A stretch of DNA of 64,000 nucleotides, taken from the NCBI GenBank assembly GCA_017962445.1, contig JAGCVI010000018.1, positions 111,159 through 175,158 of the forward strand. Reading direction: 5' to 3'. The DNA is from Bacteroidales bacterium. Its GTDB lineage: Bacteria > Bacteroidota > Bacteroidia > Bacteroidales > P3. The notes beneath the pieces were generated by a model. It saw only the letters and a list, made by a program, of their open reading frames with translations. It ran no database searches and was not told where the DNA came from. The position numbers were made by a program, and so were the translations under genes. Of this stretch, positions 43,565-53,308 are shown piece after piece (position 1 is the first letter of the stretch; each line of letters opens with the position of its first letter).

Positions 43565-43733
43565 TATTAACACAATACTAATCTGAATGTCAAAGAAATT
43601 TGATTTTTTGTTGATAATTATAATAGAACCCTGTATGAAATCAATCAATCTTATCAGTATTTTAGCAAATTGATTGACGACCTGACAACAGTCTATAACT
43701 TTTTGTTTTTGTGCAATAAAAAATCTTTTCACC

Positions 43734-46493
43734 ATGAAAGGCAATGACCTATTTTTAGATTTCGGCGATATGCCGTCACCTTCAGCCCCGAAGGGCAAGG
43801 TTAACACTAAGTCTTCAAAAACCGACAAGGCATTGCCGGTCAACGAACTGCACAACAAAAAGCAGGTCACTGACACCGTTGTCACGCCTCAACCCGCCAA
43901 AAAAACATCAAAAGCTGAAGAGCAAAAGAAAGCACCCACAAGCACACCAACCATGAACAACGACACTGAGAAATACATCCAGTACATGCCCGATGAGATC
44001 ATGAAGTCATCGATGGAATTCTTCCACGGCGACGAACTTGCAGCCAATGTCTGGATGAACAAGTACGCACTGCGCGACGGCAACAAAATCTATGAACTGA
44101 ACCCTGACATGATGCATCACCGTCTGGCTTCGGAATTCGCACGCATCGAGCAGAAATACCCGAACCCGATGAGCGAAGAGGAGATCTACGGTCTGCTCAA
44201 GGATTTCCGCTACATCATTCCACAGGGCAGCCCAATGTCAGGCATCGGAAACAACTTCCAAATCGTGTCACTTTCGAATTGTTTCGTCATCGGCAACAGC
44301 GGCAACAGCGACTCGTATGGCGGCATCATGAAAATAGACCAGGAGCAGGTACAGCTGATGAAACGCCGCGGCGGCGTGGGCCACGACCTGAGCCACATAC
44401 GCCCTGGCGGCAGCCCTGTGAAAAACAGCGCGCTGACATCGACAGGCATCGTGCCTTTCATGGAACGCTACTCCAACACCACTCGCGAAGTGGCACAAGG
44501 AGGTCGCCGCGGAGCCTTGATGCTGTCGATATCCATCAAGCACCCCGATGCAGAAAACTTCATTGACGCCAAACTGGAACAGGGGAAAATCACTGGAGCC
44601 AACGTATCTGTCAAGATTACCGACGAGTTCATGCAATGCGTCATGGACGGGAAACCTTTCGTGCAACAGTACCCGATTGACAGTGACAACCCAATCTTCA
44701 CAAAAGAAATCGACGCTCGCGCACTGTGGAACAAAATCATATCAAACGCATGGTCAAGCGCTGAGCCTGGCGTCCTTTTCTGGGACACCATAATCCGCGA
44801 ATCGGTGCCCGACTGCTATGCCGACTTCGGTTTCCGCACCGTGAGCACCAACCCATGCGGCGAGATACCGCTCTGCCCCTACGACAGCTGCCGTCTGCTG
44901 GCAATAAACCTGTACAGCTATGTCGACAACCCATTCACACCGCAAGCTTCGTTCAATTTCGACCTCTTCAAGAAACATGTAACGATGGCTCAGCGTCTTA
45001 TGGACGACCTTATCGACTTGGAGCTTGAGAAGGTGGAGAAAATCATTAACAAAATCGAGACCGACCCTGAAAACGAGGAAATCAAGGGAGTGGAACGCAA
45101 CCTGTGGCTCAACATCAAGATGAAATGCCTTGAAGGCCGCCGCACCGGATTCGGTATCACGGCAGAAGGCGACATGCTTGCCGCCATGGGACTGCGCTAC
45201 GGCACCGACGAGGCCACCGACTTCGCCGTCAATGTTCAGCGCACACTGGCATGCAGCGCCTACGGTTCGTCGGTAACCATGGCCAAGGAGCGCGGCTGCT
45301 TCCCCATCTACGACGCCAATCGCGAGAAACTCAACCCGTTCATCCAACGTCTGGCAGAAGCCGACCCCGAGATGTACACCGAGATGCTGACCCACGGCCG
45401 CCGCAACATAGCCCTGCTGACCATTGCCCCGACCGGAACCGTGAGCATCTGTACCCAGACCACATCTGGCATCGAACCCGTGTTCCTCGTTTCCTACAAA
45501 CGTCGCAAGAAAATCAACCCCAACGACAAAGACACCTCCAAACACAAAATCGTCCAGGACCAGAGCGGCGACTATTTCGAGGAATACAATGTCTTCCATC
45601 CCAAATTCATCGAATGGCTCAAAATCAACAACTACAACGTGGACGAGGTCATGGCCATGAACGACAAAGACTTGAACAAAGTCATCGAAAAATCGCCATA
45701 CTACAAAGCCACCTCGGCAGACATCGACTGGGTCAACAAAGTCAAGATGCAGGGAGCCATCCAGAAATGGGTCGACCACTCAATCAGCGTCACCGTCAAC
45801 ATACCGAAAGAGACCACCAAGGAAATCGTCCGCGAGATATACGAAACAGCATGGCGTTCGGGCTGCAAAGGCTGCACCATCTATCGTGACGGTTCGCGCC
45901 ATGGCGTTCTGGTGTCAAACGACGAGAAAAGCAATCCCCAGTTCGGCGAAACCCGCGCTCCCAAGCGTCCCAAGAAACTCGATGCCGAGATTGTCCGTTT
46001 CAAGAACAACAAAGAGGACTGGATTGCAGTTGTCGGAATGTACGAAGGCCGTCCCTACGAGATTTTCACTGGCAAAGCCGCAAGCTTTATGCTGCCCGCA
46101 TGGGTTGACAAAGGATGGGTCATACGCACCAAGGAGCAGGGCGACGAGCATGCACGATACGACTTCCAGTTCCTCGACCCGGACGGATACAAAGTCACCA
46201 TCGAAGGCCTGTCCCGTATGTTCAATCAGGAATACTGGAACTACGCCAAGCTTATTTCTGGAATACTGCGTCACGGAATGCCTATACCGAATGTCGTTGA
46301 CCTGATCACTGCCCTAAACTTCGATGTCGACACCATCACCACCTGGAAAAACGGCGTGGCACGTGCTTTGCGCCGCTACATCAAGGATGGCACCGCAACC
46401 GATGAGGTATGTCCCGACTGCAAACAGAAGACCGTTGTCTATAGTGGAGGATGCAAGCACTGCACCAACTGCGGATGGAGTAAATGCAGCTAA
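43734..46493 (+). CDS. nrdJ: Adenosylcobalamin-dependent (class II) ribonucleotide reductase
   Basis: A 919-residue enzyme that makes deoxyribonucleotides with a B12 radical. Seen are a ~75-residue low-complexity N-terminus (Lys/Pro/Thr), the first active-site Cys in IVSLSNCFVIGNSG, GGVGHDLSHIRPGGSPV, the STNPCGEIPLCPYDSCRL radical-site region, IAPTGTVS, and the C-terminal redox/zinc tail CPDCKQK...GGCKHCTNCGWSKCS. The typical finger-loop Cys residues are all present. No cobalamin riboswitch is recognisable upstream. Strong terminator follows. Confidence 0.95.
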   Translation: MKGNDLFLDFGDMPSPSAPKGKVNTKSSKTDKALPVNELHNKKQVTDTVVTPQPAKKTSKAEEQKKAPTSTPTMNNDTEKYIQYMPDEIMKSSMEFFHGDELAANVWMNKYALRDGNKIYELNPDMMHHRLASEFARIEQKYPNPMSEEEIYGLLKDFRYIIPQGSPMSGIGNNFQIVSLSNCFVIGNSGNSDSYGGIMKIDQEQVQLMKRRGGVGHDLSHIRPGGSPVKNSALTSTGIVPFMERYSNTTREVAQGGRRGALMLSISIKHPDAENFIDAKLEQGKITGANVSVKITDEFMQCVMDGKPFVQQYPIDSDNPIFTKEIDARALWNKIISNAWSSAEPGVLFWDTIIRESVPDCYADFGFRTVSTNPCGEIPLCPYDSCRLLAINLYSYVDNPFTPQASFNFDLFKKHVTMAQRLMDDLIDLELEKVEKIINKIETDPENEEIKGVERNLWLNIKMKCLEGRRTGFGITAEGDMLAAMGLRYGTDEATDFAVNVQRTLACSAYGSSVTMAKERGCFPIYDANREKLNPFIQRLAEADPEMYTEMLTHGRRNIALLTIAPTGTVSICTQTTSGIEPVFLVSYKRRKKINPNDKDTSKHKIVQDQSGDYFEEYNVFHPKFIEWLKINNYNVDEVMAMNDKDLNKVIEKSPYYKATSADIDWVNKVKMQGAIQKWVDHSISVTVNIPKETTKEIVREIYETAWRSGCKGCTIYRDGSRHGVLVSNDEKSNPQFGETRAPKRPKKLDAEIVRFKNNKEDWIAVVGMYEGRPYEIFTGKAASFMLPAWVDKGWVIRTKEQGDEHARYDFQFLDPDGYKVTIEGLSRMFNQEYWNYAKLISGILRHGMPIPNVVDLITALNFDVDTITTWKNGVARALRRYIKDGTATDEVCPDCKQKTVVYSGGCKHCTNCGWSKCS

Positions 46494-46576
46494 AGCATCA
46501 TAAAAAAACAGTCCGATTTGTAGCAAAACGAACTCTCCTCAAGTATGGACATCTAATATTTTAAGGAATCCATAAT

Positions 46577-46620
46577 AAAAAGACACCTGACAGAACATAC
46601 TGTTCATCAGGTGTTTTTAT
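46577..46620 (+). terminator. Terminator of the class II RNR gene
   Basis: ACACCTGA/TCAGGTGT (46583-46590 and 46606-46613) with an inner GAACA/TGTTC stem, flanked by A and T runs. Confidence 0.85.
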
Positions 46621-46650
46621 TATATTATTATAAAAAACGGAAACAACATT

Positions 46651-46680
46651 TTTGCATTTTAAGATTTTTTAGTAATTTTG
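46651..46680 (+). promoter_or_regulatory. Promoter of the acyl-CoA synthetase gene
   Basis: TTTG (46651-46654), 18 nt, TAATTTTG (46673-46680), 31 bp before the ATG at 46712. Confidence 0.55.
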
Positions 46681-46711
46681 CAAAATTAAATTAATTTAAT
46701 AGAACAATATT

Positions 46712-48496
46712 ATGCAGGAACCGACAAGATTATTCGATTTGCTACAATGGCGAAAGGAACTCCATCCTGAACGTCCCGTGTTTAAGTACAAAGAAAACGG
46801 AGAATGGAAAGACCATTACATCGACGAATATATCGAGAAATCCAACCTCATCAGCTATGCATTGATGCATCTTGGAGTGCGCAAAGGAGAGAATATCGGT
46901 CTCATATCTGCAGGAAGGCCTGAATGGAACTATGTCGACTTCGGTGTGCAGCAGACCGGTGCAGTGCTATTGCCTATCTACCCGACCATCAGCGAAGAGG
47001 ACTACCAATACATACTCAACGACGCTCAGGTCAGACTTCTCGTGGTCGAGACACCGTCACTATACAATAAAATCAGCAACATACGCGAAAAGCTGCCACA
47101 TCTGGAGAATCTATGCACAATAGTACCGATGGAGGGAGTCAAATCGCTGAACGACATCTATGAAGTTGGTCGTCGCTACCTGTCCGAACATCCCGAAGCA
47201 CCGCAGAAGCTGCAGGAAATGAAGGATGCCTTAACCACCGACGATGTCTGCACGCTCATCTATACCTCAGGCACCACCGGAACACCCAAAGGAGTGATGC
47301 TAGCACACAGAGGACTTATCATGAACGTCCAGGAGATCAAGCACAGTCCGTCACCGACATGGACCAGAGCCCTCTCCTGGCTGCCGATGTGCCACATCTA
47401 CGAACGCATGATGGGCTATCTATACCAGTGGCTTTGTTTTGAAATCGCCTACGCCGAAAGCATTGCAAAAGTAGGCGACAACTGCAAGGAACTCAGTCCT
47501 CACATGCTGGCTTGCGTACCGAGATTCATCGAAAAGGTTTACGACAAGATATTCCGCAAAGGCGAGAAGATGACCGGCATCAAGAAGAAAATCTTCAACT
47601 GGGCCCTTGACCTGGCATTCCGTTATGACCTTGACGAGAGCAAGCTCAGCCTGTGGTACAAGACACAGAAATTCATCGCCGACAAACTAGTATACAAAGA
47701 AATACGCGAAGGAATGGGAGGCCAACTGGGCATGTTGGTCAGCGGCGGTGCCACCATCCAGCCTCGACTGACAAGATTCTTCTCCTGCGTGGGACTCAAT
47801 CTCTACGAGGGCTATGGCATAACCGAATGCTCGCCGCTTATTGCCGTCACCAACAGCAATAAAAAAGGACGCAAGATCGGTTCCGTAGGCTTTGCCATGC
47901 GCGAAATCGAGGTACGTATCGATCCTCAGACCAACGAGATACAATGTCGTGGAGGCAATGTAATGAAGGGATACTACAACCAGCCCGAACTCACCGCCGA
48001 AGCCATTGACAGCGAAGGTTGGTTCCACACAGGCGATACCGGATACTTCGACGCAGACGGATACCTCTTCATCACAGGAAGAACCAAGAGCATGTTCAAG
48101 ACATCGATGGGCAAATTCATAAATCCAGAGGTGATTGAAGAGAAGATGAAGCAGTCGCCTTTCATCCTCGACATGATGGTTGTCGGTGCAGAGCAGAAAT
48201 TTGCAGCCGCGGTTATAGCTCCGGATTTCGACATGCTGAAAGACTGGTGCGTACGCCACGACGTAACAGCCACAACGAAAGAGGAAATGATAGCCAACAA
48301 GACCGTTATTTCACGCTACCAAAGAGTCATCGACAAATACAACGCAGAACTCGGTGTAACGGAGCAAGTCAAACGATTTGTCCTGGTAGCCGATACATGG
48401 AGCGAGGCAAACAAATTTCTTACCCCGACGCAGAAACTGATACGACGCAATGTTGCAGCAGCCTACAAAGAACAGATTAACTCAATGTATAAATAA
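46712..48496 (+). CDS. Long-chain fatty acid--CoA ligase (AMP-forming)
   Basis: A 594-residue adenylate-forming enzyme that activates fatty acids with ATP and CoA. The P-loop TLIYTSGTTGTPKG (~183-197), YEGYGITECSP, WFHTGDTGYFDADGYLFITGR, and the C-terminal catalytic Lys region (PTQKLIRRN) are present. Length matches the FAA1/long-chain group. It is monocistronic, with its own promoter and terminator. Confidence 0.93.
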   Translation: MQEPTRLFDLLQWRKELHPERPVFKYKENGEWKDHYIDEYIEKSNLISYALMHLGVRKGENIGLISAGRPEWNYVDFGVQQTGAVLLPIYPTISEEDYQYILNDAQVRLLVVETPSLYNKISNIREKLPHLENLCTIVPMEGVKSLNDIYEVGRRYLSEHPEAPQKLQEMKDALTTDDVCTLIYTSGTTGTPKGVMLAHRGLIMNVQEIKHSPSPTWTRALSWLPMCHIYERMMGYLYQWLCFEIAYAESIAKVGDNCKELSPHMLACVPRFIEKVYDKIFRKGEKMTGIKKKIFNWALDLAFRYDLDESKLSLWYKTQKFIADKLVYKEIREGMGGQLGMLVSGGATIQPRLTRFFSCVGLNLYEGYGITECSPLIAVTNSNKKGRKIGSVGFAMREIEVRIDPQTNEIQCRGGNVMKGYYNQPELTAEAIDSEGWFHTGDTGYFDADGYLFITGRTKSMFKTSMGKFINPEVIEEKMKQSPFILDMMVVGAEQKFAAAVIAPDFDMLKDWCVRHDVTATTKEEMIANKTVISRYQRVIDKYNAELGVTEQVKRFVLVADTWSEANKFLTPTQKLIRRNVAAAYKEQINSMYK

Positions 48497-48514
48497 TAAT
48501 GCTAAATGCATATA

Positions 48515-48552
48515 AAAAGAAAGCAGGTCTGAAATAGACCTGTTTTCTTTTT
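48515..48552 (+). terminator. Terminator of the acyl-CoA synthetase gene
   Basis: AAAGAAAGCAGGTCT/AGACCTGTTTTCTTT hairpin around GAAAT, followed by T residues. The remaining gap to 48870 is A/T-rich and holds only a -7 box. Confidence 0.85.
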
Positions 48553-48779
48553 ATCTTTTTCAGCAAAGACAGGAAATATACTGTAGGCGTTTATTCAACC
48601 AAAGTGATTTACTTATGCTTCTTCGTTTACTTGTTATTGCAATCCAAAACTTCTCACAAAAAGGCTGTGCTTATTGCATTTAAATACAGAGTGCCTTTCA
48701 GACAAGAGAAATACTCTTAATTCAGTACTCCCCAACAAAGGGTGGGCAAAACATTTCAGATTAGAAAAAAAAATTTTCG

Positions 48780-48787
48780 TATTTTTG
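48780..48787 (+). promoter_or_regulatory. -7 box for the rhodanese lipoprotein gene
   Basis: TATTTTTG, 84 bp upstream of the ATG at 48871. Confidence 0.4.
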
Positions 48788-48870
48788 CCATACATATATG
48801 TATATGTAAATTATGTTAATAACATGAAAACAAAAGCATTGAAATGAGAATACCCAATGCTATATAATAA

Positions 48871-49251
48871 ATGATTATGAAACGAATACTTATTATGACA
48901 ATGTTTACTGCTTTGTTCTTTGGGTGCGGGAATGGGAAGAGTAATAATTTGATAAAGACTGTGGGTGTGGAGGAATTTGCCTCCATCATCGCGCAGGAGG
49001 ATGTCCGACTTATCGATGTGCGGACACCAAAGGAGTATGCTGAAGGTCACATCGCCGGGGCGGAAAATATTGACGTGAAGGCCGATGATTTCGCAGAACG
49101 CATCAAAGATATCAAGGGCACGGTAGCCGTATACTGTCGCGGTGGCAAGCGCAGCCTCAAAGCTGCCGAAAAATTTGCCTCACAAGGTTGCACTGCGTAC
49201 AACCTCGACGGCGGCATCCACGCCTGGCAGAAGGCAGGAAAGTCCCATTAG
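48871..49251 (+). CDS. Rhodanese-like lipoprotein
   Basis: A 126-residue protein with a lipoprotein signal (MIMKRILIMTMFTALFFGC, lipobox FFGC) and a single rhodanese domain: VRLIDVRTPKEYAEGHIAGAENID, active-site loop CRGGKRS and YNLDGGIHAWQKAG. It would transfer sulfane sulfur or sense thiols in the periplasm. The start could be the second ATG at 48877. The gene marks the left border of the redox-rich accessory region and is followed 86 bp later by an NAD(P)-binding protein. Confidence 0.9.
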   Translation: MIMKRILIMTMFTALFFGCGNGKSNNLIKTVGVEEFASIIAQEDVRLIDVRTPKEYAEGHIAGAENIDVKADDFAERIKDIKGTVAVYCRGGKRSLKAAEKFASQGCTAYNLDGGIHAWQKAGKSH

Positions 49252-49337
49252 GCGGAACCAATGTGACCGGCATTCCTGCACAACTGTAAGGAATCGATAT
49301 CAGAATCATGAATTATGAATAAATCCACCAACACATT

Positions 49338-49973
49338 ATGAAAATCATACTGACAGGAGCCACGGGCTTTGTAGGTGAAGGTGTTCTGCTGGAATGCCTC
49401 AACGACATAAGGGTTGACAAGGTGCTGAGCATCAGCCGCCGGCCGTGTGGCCACCAACATCCGAAACTAGAGGAATATCTGGTCGGTGACATGATGGTGC
49501 TGTCGGAGAACGACGAGCGGCTACAAGGCTACGATGCCCTTTTCTTCTGCGCAGGCATCAGTAGCGTGGGCATGAGCGAGGAGGAATATCGTCCCATCTC
49601 CTATGACATTCCCATGCATCTCGCCAAAATCCTATCACAGAAAGAGAAGACAACCTACATCTTTGTGAGCGGAGCTGGAACAGGCAGCAGCGCCCAGATG
49701 TGGGGCAAAGTGAAGCGACAGACAGAGAATGAACTCCAACAGCTGGGCTTCAAGCAAGTCTTCAACTTCCGTCCAGCTTTGATGAAGCCGCTGAAAGGGC
49801 AGCTGCATATCAAGAAGATGGACAAATTTCTGGGATGGATGTTCCCGCTGGCAAAACTAATAGGAGGAGGCAACACCTTGTCGCAGGTGGGGCAAGCCAT
49901 GCTCAACGCCACAGAAAAAGGCTACAAACGGCCGACAATAAAAGTCAAGGACATCAACATCCTCACTAGATAG
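49338..49973 (+). CDS. NAD(P)-binding SDR/epimerase-like protein
   Basis: A 211-residue Rossmann-fold protein with MKIILTGATGFVGEGVLLECL (GxxGxxG), LFFCAGISSVGMSEEEY and TYIFVSGAGTGSS; the short C-terminal part resembles atypical SDRs. The usual YxxxK is replaced by a MWGKVKRQTENEL segment. Substrate unknown. Its 3' end overlaps that of the convergent AraC-family gene by 8 bp. Confidence 0.87.
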   Translation: MKIILTGATGFVGEGVLLECLNDIRVDKVLSISRRPCGHQHPKLEEYLVGDMMVLSENDERLQGYDALFFCAGISSVGMSEEEYRPISYDIPMHLAKILSQKEKTTYIFVSGAGTGSSAQMWGKVKRQTENELQQLGFKQVFNFRPALMKPLKGQLHIKKMDKFLGWMFPLAKLIGGGNTLSQVGQAMLNATEKGYKRPTIKVKDINILTR

Positions 49974-50829
49974 CACCACTTTGCCCCTTCTGGAACTCAC
50001 GGGGTGTAAGACCGGTTTCACGTTTGAAGAAGCGGGTGAAGGAGGGCGGATTCTCAAAGCCCAACTGGTCGGATATGACGGCGATAGGCTGGCCGCTGTG
50101 GCGCAGCATTACCTTGGCTTGTAGCACAGTGTGGGCGTTGATCAGCTGCATCACCGTCTGGCCGCTTTGCTGGCGGACGACGGAGGAGAGGTGGTTTGGT
50201 GTGACACACAGACGGTCGGCATAGGCACCCACACTGCGCATCGAGGAATCGCTCTCGGACATCAGGTCGAAAAAGCGCTGCATCAGCTGCTCGGCAGCGG
50301 CAGGGGCTTCGATAGGACTGCTGGCATCGGCTTGGTCGGCAAGGCTATGCAGGTCAGAAAGCAAGGCAGACAGTAGGGCATCGAGGGTCGAAGGCTGGCA
50401 TGTTGGGCTGTTTGTCACCTGCCACAAAAGGGAAAAATAGCCTTCGATGCGTGGCATATCCAGTTCTTCCACATTTACCTTTGTCCACCGCTTGAACGGC
50501 ACGGGGATGCCACCGAAGGTGACAATCCGCGCGTTGTAGTCGGCCGACAACTCGAGTACTTCCATATAGAAGTTCTCGGGAATGACGAGTGCCATCCTCT
50601 TTGACACGCGGCAGGGCTGCATATTCAATCGCAGGTAAGCCGATCCCTCGGTAACCAGTAATACACGCCCTAAAGGAATATACAATAGGTCGCCAATACC
50701 TGTGGTAGCGACTAAACGCTCCCGAATTCCCTCTACGTTGCGGATAATTGCAAAGTTTCCGTGCACGGCGATATACTCGCTGTTGATAGCAAATGGTATT
50801 ATGTCCGAAATATTTAGCTGACGTTTCAT
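49966..50829 (-). CDS. AraC-family transcriptional regulator
   Basis: A 287-residue regulator with a cupin-like N-terminal sensor domain and two C-terminal helix-turn-helix motifs (YADRLCVTPNHLSSVVRQQSG and ISDQLGFENPPSFTRFFKRETGLTPREF). The ATG at 50829 (MKRQLNISDII) is preferred over an in-frame ATG at 50868, because it follows a -7 box at 50847. It is divergent from the HXXEE membrane protein gene at 50994, which is its most likely target. Confidence 0.92.
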   Translation of the reverse strand: MKRQLNISDIIPFAINSEYIAVHGNFAIIRNVEGIRERLVATTGIGDLLYIPLGRVLLVTEGSAYLRLNMQPCRVSKRMALVIPENFYMEVLELSADYNARIVTFGGIPVPFKRWTKVNVEELDMPRIEGYFSLLWQVTNSPTCQPSTLDALLSALLSDLHSLADQADASSPIEAPAAAEQLMQRFFDLMSESDSSMRSVGAYADRLCVTPNHLSSVVRQQSGQTVMQLINAHTVLQAKVMLRHSGQPIAVISDQLGFENPPSFTRFFKRETGLTPREFQKGQSGAI

Positions 50830-50846
50830 TACATTGTTTTTGACAG

Positions 50847-50854
50847 CAAAGATA
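50847..50854 (-). promoter_or_regulatory. -7 box of the AraC-family gene
   Basis: TATCTTTG on the minus strand, 18 bp upstream of the start at 50829. It lies in the divergent promoter region shared with the gene at 50994. Confidence 0.45.
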
Positions 50855-50930
50855 CACAATAATTTCACAATTCGTAGAAAAAGGTAATTTCTACCCTCGT
50901 TGGGGTAACAACCACGCGGGGGAATGGTGG

Positions 50931-50938
50931 TAATTTTG
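50931..50938 (+). promoter_or_regulatory. -7 box of the HXXEE gene
   Basis: TAATTTTG, 55 bp upstream of the ATG at 50994, divergent from the AraC-family gene. Confidence 0.45.
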
Positions 50939-50993
50939 CAGCCAGAAAGTTACAAGAAAAAAAAATCAATATAAACCTAAAAACAAAACAATT

Positions 50994-51605
50994 ATGACAA
51001 AATTTATAAAACACTACGCACTGGAAATCTACACCGTAATTACCATGCTGCTGATTGTACTGGTGGCCATCTGCATGGGAGAACTTTCTGTCGTGCAGAA
51101 GTTTGTGGTCTTTCTAACGTTCCTTTTTATCCTGCACGAATGGGAGGAGGGACACTATCCCGGTGGTTTCCTTGACCTCATCTCAGAGATGACGCAGACA
51201 CATCCCGACGACGAGACAAAACGCGCCAGCCGCCTGGCCACCAGCGTCTTCCTGTGGGTCTTCTCGATAGTGCCGTTCTTCTATCACGACTGCGCCCTAG
51301 TGGTGATGACGCTTGCTACCTTCGGCATTTTCGAAGGCATGGTACACATGCTTGGTGTGCGCATCTTCCGCACGAAGAAATTCTATACACCAGGCATGGT
51401 AACCGCCGAGATAGAGCTGGTGACCAGCATCCTGCTCATCGTCTATCTCGCTGTCAATCAAATGGGATCTTGGTATGACTACGTCTTCGGACCGATAATC
51501 TATTTTCCCTGCTTCATGTGCCTGCAAAAGACGCTCACCATGATGGTCGGCATCCACTACAGCGACATGCCGAAACTCATCAAAGCACAGTTGAAAAAGA
51601 AATAA
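50994..51605 (+). CDS. HXXEE-domain integral membrane protein
   Basis: A 203-residue protein with about five membrane helices. The HEWEE motif occurs in FLFILHEWEEGHYPGGF, giving the family its name, and conserved His residues occur in SIVPFFYHDCALV and GMVHMLGVRIF. The membrane-embedded His/Glu residues suggest a metal-dependent activity, but none is established. It is divergent from the AraC-family regulator and ends in a strong terminator. Confidence 0.87.
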   Translation: MTKFIKHYALEIYTVITMLLIVLVAICMGELSVVQKFVVFLTFLFILHEWEEGHYPGGFLDLISEMTQTHPDDETKRASRLATSVFLWVFSIVPFFYHDCALVVMTLATFGIFEGMVHMLGVRIFRTKKFYTPGMVTAEIELVTSILLIVYLAVNQMGSWYDYVFGPIIYFPCFMCLQKTLTMMVGIHYSDMPKLIKAQLKKK

Positions 51606-51645
51606 GCCTGCCCAGAACGCTTTCGTCTCGATAATGCAGGGTAAT

Positions 51646-51686
51646 AAAAACTCCGAAATCTGCAGTCCTGGCTTCGGAGTTTTTTC
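51646..51686 (+). terminator. Terminator of the HXXEE gene
   Basis: AAAACTCCGAA/TTCGGAGTTTT with a loop, then T6. A terminator with the same outer stem sequence occurs at 62728-62770. Confidence 0.85.
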
Positions 51687-51687
51687 A

Positions 51688-51695
51688 TAACTTTG
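51688..51695 (+). promoter_or_regulatory. -7 box for the UbiA-family gene
   Basis: TAACTTTG directly after the terminator, 41 bp before the ATG at 51737. Confidence 0.45.
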
Positions 51696-51736
51696 CACAA
51701 GTATTGCATTTTTCGCAAGATGCATAATAGAGTGAA

Positions 51737-52639
51737 ATGACGAAACATACGTTATCTGAATGGGTGGCCACCACCCGCTATTGGTCGTTTCCGGTGTCGA
51801 CGATGCCCCTTGTCGTCACCTTTGCCTATCTGTTTGCACAGGGGATGGTGCCCTCCGGCTGGATGCCGTGGTTGATTCTCATGCTGTCGCTGCTGGGCGT
51901 TGTTCTGCTGCACTCGGCGGGCAACCTGCTGAGCGACTGGGCTGACTACCGTAGCGGGGTGGACAGCAAGGAAGCTTTCGCCATTCCCAATCTGGTGTTC
52001 GGCAAATTCCAGCCAAAGGAATACCTGACGTTGAGCCTCGTGTTGGGCGCACTGGGTGCTGCCATAGGTATCATCATCGCCGCACTGAGCGGCATCGGTG
52101 TACTGATGGTCGGCATCGTCGCCGTAGTGCTGACGGTCCTCTATTCCTTCCTGAAATACCATGCGCTGGGCGACCTTGACATCTTTATTATCTTCGGTGT
52201 ACTGACTGTCTTAGGGTTGGCTTATGCTGTCACCGGTGCCTGGTGTACCGATGCGCTGGTGCTCTCGCTGCCCATCGGCATCATCACCGTCTCGGTGCTG
52301 CACGCCAACAACACCTACGATATTCCGTCGGACGGTGCCGCGGGCATCAAAACCTTCGCGATGGTTATCGGCGAGAAGGCGTCGGCCGTGCTTTACAGCT
52401 GCTATATGGTGTTGCCGTTCCTGTGCGCCATCGCGGCTGTGGTGGCGGGCTTGCTGCCACCGCTGTCGCTGGTGTGTCTGTTGGCAGGTGTGAAGGCCTA
52501 CCGTAACTTCAAACAGGCCGCCGGCTATAAATCTGTTGGCCGTGAAGCCATGAAGATGCTTGACCTCAACTCCGCACAGCTGCAACTCCAGTTCTCGCTG
52601 CTGCTGGCCGTTGGCCTCTTTATCTCCTATTGGCTATGA
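51737..52639 (+). CDS. UbiA-family prenyltransferase (MenA-like)
   Basis: A 300-residue membrane protein with about nine helices and two Asp-rich prenyl-diphosphate/metal-binding motifs: NLLSDWADYRSG and NNTYDIPSDGAAGIKT. MenA attaches a polyprenyl chain to 1,4-dihydroxy-2-naphthoate in menaquinone synthesis. The motif spacing fits, but other quinone-, heme- or lipid-prenylating members cannot be excluded, and no other men genes are near. It overlaps the next gene by ATGA. Confidence 0.87.
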   Translation: MTKHTLSEWVATTRYWSFPVSTMPLVVTFAYLFAQGMVPSGWMPWLILMLSLLGVVLLHSAGNLLSDWADYRSGVDSKEAFAIPNLVFGKFQPKEYLTLSLVLGALGAAIGIIIAALSGIGVLMVGIVAVVLTVLYSFLKYHALGDLDIFIIFGVLTVLGLAYAVTGAWCTDALVLSLPIGIITVSVLHANNTYDIPSDGAAGIKTFAMVIGEKASAVLYSCYMVLPFLCAIAAVVAGLLPPLSLVCLLAGVKAYRNFKQAAGYKSVGREAMKMLDLNSAQLQLQFSLLLAVGLFISYWL

Positions 52640-53295
52640 AGAATCCGAAAATCCGACTAACTATCGCCATTCTTACTGCCGCTGTTCTCTGGTTCCTGAT
52701 GTTCAGCCCTTGGACAGCCGGAAAACTCAACTTCTGGCTAGAGATGTCGTGTGCTGCCGTGGTACTCACCACACTGACGCTGGCCTTCACGCCCGACAGA
52801 AAAGCACTTTTTCATATAGAGAAGCCGCTGATGCAGGTCACTGCAGGCTTCGGCATCGCCCTCATGCTGTGGGGCGTGTTCTGGGTTGGCGACCGCCTCT
52901 CCTCGCTGATGTTCGACTTCGCCCGTCCAGAAGTGGATGCTGTTTATGCCATGAAGACAGGCCTGCCATCAGGCGTAATCGCCATGCTACTGCTCCTCGT
53001 CATTGGCCCCGCCGAAGAGCTTTTTTGGCGCGGATATGTGCAACGGATGCTTGAAACGATAACAAAAACAAAGAGTGGCGGACGGAACCACCGCCGTGAT
53101 TGGGCCTTTGTGCTGACCTCGCTGGTGTATGCCTCGGTGCACATCTGGTCGTTCAACTTTATGCTGGTGATGGCGGCCCTAGTGGCGGGAGCCGTGTGGA
53201 GCTTCCTCTACCGGCTCAACCCCAAACTGCTCCCTGCCCTCGTCATCAGCCACGCCCTCTGGGACGCCCTGGTGTTTGTCATCATGCCGATATAG
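52636..53295 (+). CDS. CPBP-family intramembrane metalloprotease
   Basis: A 219-residue multi-pass protein from the ATG at 52636, overlapping the UbiA-family stop. The catalytic EExxxR is E127-E128-LFW-R132 in IGPAEELFWRGYVQRM, with further motifs containing H (YASVHIWSFN and LVISHALWDALV). CPBP proteases include CAAX prenyl endopeptidases and bacteriocin-processing or immunity proteins. Coupling to a prenyltransferase gene is interesting but does not define a substrate. Confidence 0.92.
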   Translation: MKNPKIRLTIAILTAAVLWFLMFSPWTAGKLNFWLEMSCAAVVLTTLTLAFTPDRKALFHIEKPLMQVTAGFGIALMLWGVFWVGDRLSSLMFDFARPEVDAVYAMKTGLPSGVIAMLLLLVIGPAEELFWRGYVQRMLETITKTKSGGRNHRRDWAFVLTSLVYASVHIWSFNFMLVMAALVAGAVWSFLYRLNPKLLPALVISHALWDALVFVIMPI

Positions 53296-53308
53296 CACCA
53301 GCTTACCA

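Noticed and set aside
43487-43733. Possible cobalamin riboswitch before the B12-dependent reductase
   Set aside because: No B12-box-like conserved core is visible; the region holds only the upstream gene's terminator and A/T-rich DNA.
44754-45779. A 341-codon minus-strand frame opposite the ribonucleotide reductase gene
   Set aside because: It is a shadow of the reductase; Val/Gly/His-rich composition is typical of antisense reading.
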